Origin: Cyprinodon diabolis
Taxonomy: Eukaryota; Chordata; Actinopteri; Cyprinodontiformes; Cyprinodontidae
Assembly: GCA_030533445.1 (NCBI GenBank)
Contig: CM060081.1
Span: forward strand, 36,627,111-36,691,110
Direction: 5' to 3'
DNA: 64,000 nt
The translations under genes were made by a program, and so were the position numbers. A model generated the notes under the pieces. It saw only the letters and a list, made by a program, of their open reading frames with translations, was not told the DNA's origin and ran no database searches. Shown here piece after piece: positions 57,001-64,000 of the stretch (position 1 is its first letter; every line of letters begins with the position of its first letter).

Positions 57001-57592
57001 CCAGATTCAAGGAGACCAAAGCAAAAAGACATGAACAAAATAAGTTCTCTTTCATAGCATTCGTTTCGTGTCTCACATTGGGAACGCCTCCAGCGTGACC
57101 TCATCAGAAGCTCCTTTTACATTACGACATCCAGGATTGGCTGGAAAATAAGCCTGTCAGTGTCAGAGAGGGCAAGGTCCCTCCCCCTATAAATAGGGCT
57201 GACACTGTGCTGCTTGTTATTCAAAAACCTCTTCTCGCAACAAGCAGAAGTTCCCAAATAGCTCTCTCTTGGATACCGTCTCTCTTGGAGCCTAGCTTAA
57301 CAGTCCAAAGACTCGCGCGCAAGCTCGGTCGCTGGGCGCTTTGCTCCGAACTGGTTCGGTATCAAGGGGAGACGTTTTCCTGGTAGAAATACCATAAAAC
57401 GAGTAGTAATACTCGAGTCAACGCACCGCCTCACGGCTGTACGTTGGTCGACACTGAGTAGCAATACTCCGTAGCTACACCCCGGGTGGCCGAAACGCCG
57501 TCCCCAACCTAGCCACACCTGGTTAGCTTAGCTTTCACAAGCTAATTCCCGTGTAGCCCCAAAGCCAATCTCCAAAATAAAAAAATAAAATA

Positions 57593-58900
57593 ATGGAGAC
57601 TGCTAAATCCTCTGCTAAAGCGGAGGGGAGCCCCAAGGGACGAGCCTGCCCGTGTGGCAATAAAATTTCAAGCTGGGACACCAACCCATCGTGTGTGGTA
57701 TGTCTCGGTCTGAAACACACCCAGGCAGCCCTCCAATCTACATGGGAGTGCTATCACTGTAGCCGGTTCTCCCTGAAGGTGCTTCGCCGCTGCCTGGCTC
57801 GTCAATCGACCATGTCCGGTAATGACCCGGTGATGGCCTCCTCGGCACCGACACAAGAACCAGCCGACCAGGCTGTCTCTTTACCCACCGATGCAGAGGC
57901 CGGACCGAGCTGGGGAGAAATCCTCGATTCCGTGGACCCATTACCATGGGAAATGCCCGAGCTAGGTATCGCTTCGAGTCAGCTCGATTTGCTGTTTGAG
58001 GGGGACGAGAAGCTCTCTGACTTGGAGTCGGAGCTACCCTTCTCGGACAACGATGAGGACTATGACCCGGCCCCGGCGCCCTCGGTTCGGATTGCAAAAC
58101 CCGCACCCCCGGGCTCGGAGCAATCCGGTCAGGAAGGTTCCCCATCAGAGCTGGTTTTTGACTTGCATGACGTGTGTAAACGCGCTGCTGCAAAGCTCGA
58201 GATCCAGTGGCCAGAGGTCCAGGCAGAAGCTGCCCGCTCCCGCTTTGACGGGAAAAGGCTGCCTAAGAGCCGCAAGACATCCAGACAGCTCCTACCAATT
58301 TTCCCGGAGCTGCTGGAAGAATTGGCCGTCTCCTGGTGCAACAAGCCGTTTAAGGAGAAGCACCCAGTAGCCGGCAGTTCGGTACTGGATTGTGATGGGA
58401 TGGAAAATTACAGCCTTCGCCAAATGCCACCTGTCGAGCCGGCCGTTGCAACACACCTGTACCCGAAGACTTCCATGTCAGCGGGAGGTCCCGCCCTTCC
58501 ATCGAGAGCGGACCGCTTTCAGTCAAGCCTCACTGATAAGTGCTACAGACCAGCCGCGCTCTCAGTCCGCGCTCTAAATGCCTCCTCTATGCTGATGGCC
58601 TATCAAGCAGAGCTGGAAGAGCAAATGACTGCCGCACCAGATACTGCGCTCTGGGAGGAGGTGTGCGTCATTACCGACCATTGCCTGCATCTCCATAAGG
58701 TGGCGATCCAAGCGATGGGCAGATCTATGGGACTAATGGTTTTGCAGGAGAGAGCCAGGTGGCTGAATCTCACTACCCTGGCAACTAAGGAGAAGGAGGA
58801 CCTCCTGGACACACCCATATCAGCTCAAGGGCTGTTTGGGGAAGCAGTAACCTCATGCAAAAGAGATGGGAGGAGAAGAAGAGGGATGATGAAGCCCTAA
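57593..58900 (+). CDS. DIRS ORF1 (Gag-like), 435 aa, frameshifted at its end
   Basis: N-terminal cysteine cluster (C19, C21, C34, C37, H42, C53, C56; CVVCLGLKHTQAAL then CYHC), which is typical of fish DIRS ORF1 and may bind zinc. An acidic central region (SDLESELPFSDNDEDYD) and a helical C-terminal half (LNASSMLMAYQAELEE, LQERARWLNLT) follow. After FGEAVT a shift near 58852 moves the expected continuation (QKRWEEKKRDDEAL) into another frame, so the last 30 residues listed are not native. Expected role: particle formation. Not known to be expressed. Confidence 0.7.
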   Translation: METAKSSAKAEGSPKGRACPCGNKISSWDTNPSCVVCLGLKHTQAALQSTWECYHCSRFSLKVLRRCLARQSTMSGNDPVMASSAPTQEPADQAVSLPTDAEAGPSWGEILDSVDPLPWEMPELGIASSQLDLLFEGDEKLSDLESELPFSDNDEDYDPAPAPSVRIAKPAPPGSEQSGQEGSPSELVFDLHDVCKRAAAKLEIQWPEVQAEAARSRFDGKRLPKSRKTSRQLLPIFPELLEELAVSWCNKPFKEKHPVAGSSVLDCDGMENYSLRQMPPVEPAVATHLYPKTSMSAGGPALPSRADRFQSSLTDKCYRPAALSVRALNASSMLMAYQAELEEQMTAAPDTALWEEVCVITDHCLHLHKVAIQAMGRSMGLMVLQERARWLNLTTLATKEKEDLLDTPISAQGLFGEAVTSCKRDGRRRRGMMKP

Positions 58901-59699
58901 AGATGTGCCTTCCCAGACGTACCTTTGCCGCTGCGTCTGCGACCCCCGCACCCCAGCGCTAAACCTTCGCCCAGGCAGCAGCCTGCTTCCCTCCTGCCTT
59001 CAGGATCCCAAAACTGCCGAAGACCCAAGCAGCACCGCAAGGTGCGCATAAAACATCTGCCCCCAAGGCTTACTGGCAGAAAAAGCCTGAAGGCCCTCGC
59101 ACGGACCAACCATCCCCCACCTCCACACCGGCGGTGAGGAGAAGGAAGCGGTTGGCCTAACACCGTTCCAGAAAGGAGGAAGCGAGCTGGGATCGCCCTC
59201 CTCCGTGGCTCCGTTCCTGAGCCTGTTCAGAGAGTTCAGCCAAATACAGCGTGTGACCGACAGGATGTTCCGGCCTGCTCACCACGCCAGAAAGTCAAAA
59301 GACTCTGTTCAATGCGGGGATATCCAGAGCGAACCCAGAACATGTTTCACAAGCACTTCTTTGTGTTCAACAGAAATAAATGTTTCCAGACTGACGCATC
59401 CAGGTCGAGAACCAAGGGCGCAGTCAAAAATGTTGAAAAACATAAACATTTCACTCGGGGAGCCGGTACCTTCTTTTTCAAAAGAAGTGAGACCTCTCCC
59501 CAACATGAGCAGCTCTGTAGCGCACCAGACGCTACGCGCATGCGCAATGCAGTACGGAGCTGTTTATGTCCCTCCACCCATAGAGGGCGCTCGCAGCTCG
59601 CTGTCAGACTGGCCAGTCAGCCAGCTGACAATGAACATCCACCTTTGGGAAAAATGCACAGACTCAGAGTGGGTGTTAAGAACGCTCAGGAGGGGATAC

Positions 59700-60570
59700 A
59701 GACTGCAGTTCACTGCAGTTCCTCCAAGCTTCAGGGGAATAGTCTAGTCACACGCGGAGGGACAAGCCGCTCACTTCTTAAAGGAAGAGATTTCCTCTTT
59801 GCTGGAAAAGAAAGCGATACGGCTGATTCAACCAGAGCACAGCAGCGAGGGGTTTTATTCACGTTATTTCCTTGTGCCAAAGAAAGGCGACCGAGGCAAT
59901 TCTAGACCTCAGAGCGCTGAACAGGCATCTAAGAAAATACAGATTCAAGATGCTGACAAACGCGTCCCTGCTGCGCTTCCTGCGTCCAGGCGATTGGTTT
60001 ACATCAATCGACCTCAAGGATGCTTATTTTCACATCCCAATTTACCCCCCACACAGAAAATACCTCAGATTCTCTTTTCACGGGAACTGTTACGAATACC
60101 TTGTCCTCCCTTTCGGACTCTCTCTGAGCCCGAGGGTGTTTGTAAAATGCACAGAGGCAGCGGTGGGTCCGCTCAGGAGGCGGGGAATACATGTGGCAAC
60201 ATATATAGACAATTGGCTGATCACCTTGTCCTCCCACCAGGAAGCCTCACTTCACACAGCTATGATAAAAGAGCACCTGATGGATCTGGGTTTCAAAATA
60301 AACCTGGAAAAGAGTTTCCTGTTCCCTCTCAGAGAATAGCTTTCATCGGTCTCTCTCTGGACTCTATCCTTGCCAGAGTAAGCCTAACGGAGGACAGAGT
60401 GAAAACAATGCTCAATTGTTTGTCCAGGTTTCAAAGAGGGAACCTGGTATCATTCAGTCTCTGCAGGAGGCTGCTGGGACTGACCCCTTGCTCACACTGG
60501 CTCCGGTGCGGTTACCGAGCCGACGGAGACCGCAACTCCCGCACACCCCCTCTCACACCGCCCTTTTGAC
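59700..60570 (+). pseudogene. DIRS reverse transcriptase/RNase H, broken
   Basis: Blocks in order: EGFYSRYFLVPKK, LDLRALNRHLRKYRFKML, DWFTSIDLKDAYFHIPI (first catalytic Asp), LRFSFHGNCYEYLVLPFGLS and YIDNWLI, where DIRS elements normally have YIDDWL. The codon AAT at 60211-60213 thus replaces a catalytic Asp. Frame breaks near 59750, 59885 and 60338. The RNase H start (RRLLGLT) is cut by the MITE at 60484; its continuation (AAALVVIPLGRLHM) follows at 60890. Confidence 0.8.
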
Positions 60571-60886
60571 TACGGTGCGGTGCGGCTCTGCGGCTCCGGC
60601 AACAGGTCCGGAGATTTAACTCGCGAGAACAGAAGTTCACGTAACTTCACGCGATAACACGGCCCCAATAAGGATATTTGCGAGAGCTTGTTGCGGAGGG
60701 CTCCGGCACGCCGCAAGGATAGCTTTCTTGCGTAATTTTCTGCAGCGTCGGAGTGTCTCGGTAACCGCAGCCGGACAGCTCAGCAGCCGGTGAGAGAGGT
60801 TTACGTCTTTTTAATGACTTGGAATCACTGAGGTGCCGCACCCACCGCACCGCAACGGTAAGACCGGAGTCGGTGTGAGCCGGGGG
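60484..60886. mobile_element. 403-bp GC-rich MITE with TGA target duplication
   Basis: Left end CCCCTTGCTCACACTGGCTC and right end the complement of CCCCCGGCTCACACCGACTC form about 24-bp inverted repeats continuing with CGGT. TGA flanks both sides (60481-60483, 60887-60889), and the DIRS coding sequence is collinear once it is removed. The 3-bp duplication suggests PIF/Harbinger-type mobilisation, but the target TGA is not the usual TWA. No coding capacity. Confidence 0.75.
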
Positions 60887-61125
60887 TGATGGCCGCAGCA
60901 TTAGTGGTGATCCCTCTGGGACGTCTCCACATGAGAGGAATCCAATGATGGGTAGCCTCTCACAGGTTAAAGTCACATACCCCCCCATATGCTAAGAGTC
61001 ATGGCAGCCTGAATGGCTGCACTGCGCCCATGGCGGAGCAAAGAGACACTGACACAGGGTGTCCCAATGGGAGTGGTGCAGAGCAGAAAGGTTGTCACAA
61101 CAGATGCCTCTCTGTCAGGTATATG

Positions 61126-62617
61126 TTAGAATTGTACCCTCGCTGTCTTTACTTGTAAACATATAAAATACTTCTTATAATACTTTCTGAATGCCTTGTC
61201 TCGCAATCCATAAACAACTGGACTAAGAAACCTAGGAAAGACCTGAATTAACACAAAAGTAATATTTTGTATAGATTTTCTCTGATTGGGAAGCAAGTAT
61301 ATCAAAAGCTGCTTTAGAAGAGGTTGCACATACACCATAATGCACAGCAGTGTTTGAAAACCATGAAGCAAGATAGTATTTCTTGCTTTTCTAGCATCTG
61401 AATTTACAGCTTTTGCCGCAAACAGAATTTTGAAATATGTCTAAATCTCTTAGTTGTACCGTAGCTGTTTCTGAACACAGATTCCCTGTCACAGAACAAT
61501 CTCATTTTCATGAAATGCAGCTCCTCTGTGATAAAAAGAGTGAAGACATCAGGCAGGACAGCGAGCAAGCTTATTGCCCATATAAGAGCTTTCATAATAT
61601 AGGTTTTCTTTACAGTGCATATATTTTCATAGCGGACAGGAATGCAAACAGAGATATAAAACTACTGCCATGCACGCCAGATTTAATGGAGTGTTTGTGT
61701 TTGTGAGAATAGAGGGCAAAAGGAGGACGATGCACACGGAGACGTGGATGGTGTAGAAGGCATGGGCAAAGATGTAGAGGGAAATGCTTGCTGTCAACTG
61801 GATCATGTCGTTCAGCACCAAGTGGATAAAAAGGATGTAGCGAGGACTGAACCTGAAGATCTAAAGTACAGAAATCCAGAGTTAAACTCCAAGGTTATTA
61901 AAATTACTGGAAACTAATTTACACATAAAAGAAAATCAAATTAAGAACTTATTAGGAAGAAAAACATCTTTTGGGAAAAATTCCCACAAATCCCTTTTTT
62001 ATGATATGAGATATGATAAAAAGAAATAAAAAAATCCATGAATCTAAGTCTATATATATTTCTGAACAATTCCTGCTGTGACTTGCATGTGTTTGCTATC
62101 ACATTGTATCAGTGTAGACATCCAAGTCTATTTTTATATTTTCAAGAGTTGTACATTTTTCTACTAAATTAGCTTAAGCAAAGCCTGATATTTGATGTAT
62201 TACAGTGCCATAGGTTTAGGGCTTAGAATAAATAAAGATAAGCCTCCATACAATGTTAAATTCAATCGGTGATAGATCAAATAGAAATTTGAGAGTGAAA
62301 TTTAGATAATGAGGTTGACACGAAAGCTGGAAAAGTTGCAAACTCTCTCAACTTTATCTTTTTACCCCACTAGTGAGATCCAAAAAAGAAAACAAACAAA
62401 CTGTAAGCTACTGAAAAACAGTATAATAAATCCATACTTGATGCTTTTGGAATGTATGAACCATTGAAGCATTAATGAAGCAGATGATGATGCCCAGTGA
62501 GATAACAAACACATTGCTCATAACAGTAATGAAAGGAAACATGCCCAGTTCCACTCCAGCTCCAGTTAAGTTGCCTTCAGGATGTGTGAAATTTGTGCTG
62601 GTAGTTAAGGACGACAT
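61126..62617 (-). pseudogene. odorant receptor pseudogene OR-F (OR131-2-like)
   Basis: Exon 1 62438-62617 (60 aa, MSSLTTSTNFTHPEG to HTFQKHQ, donor CAA^GTATGG) and exon 2 61126-61860 (acceptor TTTAG^[24 protein letters not shown]). Two lesions: a frameshift just after TM3 ACMAV (near 61668), and a second disruption near 61436 where KR passes straight to TYFKILF sequence, removing most of TM5 (about 17 residues). TM6 ([11 protein letters not shown]) and TM7 (PRFLSPVVYGLRDKAF) are otherwise well kept, so inactivation is probably recent. Confidence 0.87.
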
Positions 62618-63232
62618 CTAATAAGAAAGTAAACATTCAAAAACCGTTTATATTACAGCAAGAAAACAAAAAATTCAGAAAAATGTTTGTTAAAGATTAA
62701 AAGTTATTATTAAATTAGATCAAACGGAAAAACCTTAGATCTAAGCATGTAACATGTAATCCCTGTTCAGGAGGTTGTTCTCTTTGTAGTATTAAATAGG
62801 ATTCAAGTGTGGTTATTTATCGTTGTATCTTTGCTCAAACCCACCCTCCGGTGTGAAGGCGAGGACCAGTGATGCATAAATAAATATTACAACCAGATCC
62901 TTTAGTATTAAACTAGACATAACAAAAAGTAGAATAGATCATTTTAACGTAACTTCAACACTAATAAATATATTTTGATAACCATTATTTTAAAAAAAGG
63001 TAACCATAAACATGCACAATCTCTTTAATTAAATTTAGAATTTAACCAAAAATGAATATCTCATGTCTACAGAAAAATATAAAATGTCAAAATATTTAAA
63101 ATGCTCTGTCCATTATTAACCACCGGATGGTCAAGAGATACAACTTATGGGGAAAACAGGATCACAGAACAATTAAAGTTTTTTTTTTTATTGTAAGAAC
63201 TGGTTTAGTTCTCTCTCAAAAGTGCTCTGAAA
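62618..63232. other. 5' flank of OR-F, no gene seen
   Basis: AT-rich non-coding sequence without recognised features. Confidence 0.5.
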
Positions 63233-63233
63233 T

Positions 63234-63311
<78 letters not shown>

Positions 63312-63336
63312 GTATATATATATATACATATATACA
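63233..63336. repeat. (TA)n microsatellite
   Basis: TA run with a few interruptions (GTATA, CATATA). It directly adjoins the Tc1-type transposase sequence. Confidence 0.95.
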
Positions 63337-64000
63337 GCAGCAGAAGACCACACCAGGTGCCACTCCTTTCAGCTAAGAACAGGAAACTGAGGCTATAATT
63401 TGCACAAGCTCATCGAAATTGGACAATAGAAGATTGGAAAAACGTTGCCTGGTCTGATGAGTCTCGATTTCTGCTGCGACATCTTCGGATGGTAGGGTCA
63501 GAATTTGGCATCTACAACATGAAAGCATGGATCCATCCTGCCCTTTATCAACGGTTCAGGCTGGTGGTGGTGGAGTCATGGTGTGGGGAATATTTTCTTG
63601 CCACTCTTTGGGCCCCTTGGTACCAATTGAGCATCGTTGCAACGCCACAGCCTACCTGAGTATTGTTGCTGACCATGTCCATCCCTTTATGACCACAATG
63701 TACCCAACTTCTGATGGCTACTTTCAGCAGGATAATGCATCTTGTCATAAAGCTGGAATCATCTCAGACTGGTTTCTTGAACATGACAATGAGTTCACTG
63801 TACTCAAATGGCCTCCACAGTCACCAGATCTCAATCCAATAGAGCATCTTTGGAATGTGGTGGAACGGGAGATTCGCATCATGGATGTGCAGCCGACAAA
63901 TCTGCGGCAACTGTGTTATGCCATCATGTCAATATGGACCAAACTCCCTGAGGAATACTTCCAGCACCTTGTTGAATCTATGCCACGAAGAATTGAGGCA
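63337..64000 (+). pseudogene. Tc1-like transposase (different family), cut by the window edge
   Basis: The plus strand encodes the catalytic part of a Tc1-type DDE transposase: [21 protein letters not shown] (first Asp in SDES), then a 2-base insertion near 63485, TMYPTSDGYFQQDNASCHKA (second Asp) and SPDLNPIEHLWNVVEREI (Glu, 34-residue type spacing), with MSIWTKLPEEYFQHLVESMPRRIEA at the window end. Better preserved than the relic at 1-950 and from a different family. Frameshifted, so not functional. The C-terminus and right repeat lie outside. Confidence 0.85.

Larger units (their letters stand above)
57060..61122 (+). mobile_element. DIRS-type retrotransposon, truncated and interrupted
   Basis: GC-richer block between an L2 tail and pseudogene OR-F. 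Order: 5' region with TATAAATA (57188-57195), Gag-like ORF, reverse transcriptase, start of RNase H with a 403-bp MITE inside (60484-60886), then decayed RNase H sequence to about 61122. The tyrosine recombinase and right terminal repeats are missing. Its end lies four bases from the OR-F stop, so the insertion or a deletion reached the receptor's 3' edge. Confidence 0.75.

Noticed and set aside
1..64000. CRISPR arrays, tRNA or rRNA genes
   Set aside because: No regularly spaced repeats with unique spacers and no cloverleaf-forming tRNA-like sequences were noticed. The only tRNA-related match is the retroviral primer site.

Overview
This window is vertebrate nuclear DNA, almost certainly from a teleost fish. 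It carries a tandem cluster of fish-type odorant receptor genes of the OR131-2-like kind, all on the minus strand, in AT-rich DNA full of typical fish transposons (Tc1-like, Harbinger, DIRS, L2/L1-type LINEs, MITEs) and two large endogenous retroviruses. The species cannot be named from the sequence alone.

The host genes are six odorant receptor loci, all transcribed right to left. Four look intact after splicing: OR-A (1587-4141, four coding exons, 325 aa), OR-B (22764-26534, three exons, 327 aa), OR-D (31615-33399, two exons, 309 aa) and OR-E (37629-38717, two exons, 326 aa). Two are pseudogenes: OR-C (28492-29008) and OR-F (61126-62617). Most share an intron just after TM1; OR-A has two extra introns and a shifted splice phase there, and OR-B has an extra 5' intron.

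Between OR-A and OR-B lies ERV1 (8379-22505, minus strand, 14.1 kb, 4-bp target duplication CATA). Right of OR-E lies ERV2 (44079-55826, plus strand, 11.7 kb, target duplication GCAG), inserted into a Harbinger transposase relic. Both belong to one class-I-like (gamma/epsilon-type) retrovirus family: tRNA-Arg primer site, gag and pol in one frame separated by UAG, a TM subunit with a CX6CC motif, and AAAGGGGGGAA as polypurine tract. Both are inactivated. ERV1 has point lesions (in-frame TGA after gag, homopolymer frameshift in RNase H, stop in integrase, stop in TM). ERV2 has several internal deletions although its LTRs are almost identical.

Two retroviral features stand out. First, Pol carries an extra domain of about 170 aa between protease and reverse transcriptase with two H-x-T motifs, resembling 2H phosphoesterases and in particular the CNPase/RICH type. 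Second, each provirus has a separate gene between env and the 3' LTR whose product has a proline-rich N-terminus and a C-terminal basic region plus leucine heptads (bZIP-like). The two copies agree closely in pol, less in env, still less in this accessory gene, and have unrelated U3 regions, which suggests recombination or diversifying selection.

The rest is mobile-element debris: a Tc1 relic split by a 301-bp MITE (1-950), LINE fragments (5336-8170), a Tc1-type element with long inverted repeats in an OR-B intron, L2-type tails, an L1 endonuclease relic, a Harbinger MITE around a TA microsatellite, a DIRS element (about 57060-61122) split by a 403-bp GC-rich MITE, and a Tc1-type transposase running off the right edge. 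No CRISPR array, rRNA or tRNA gene was seen.
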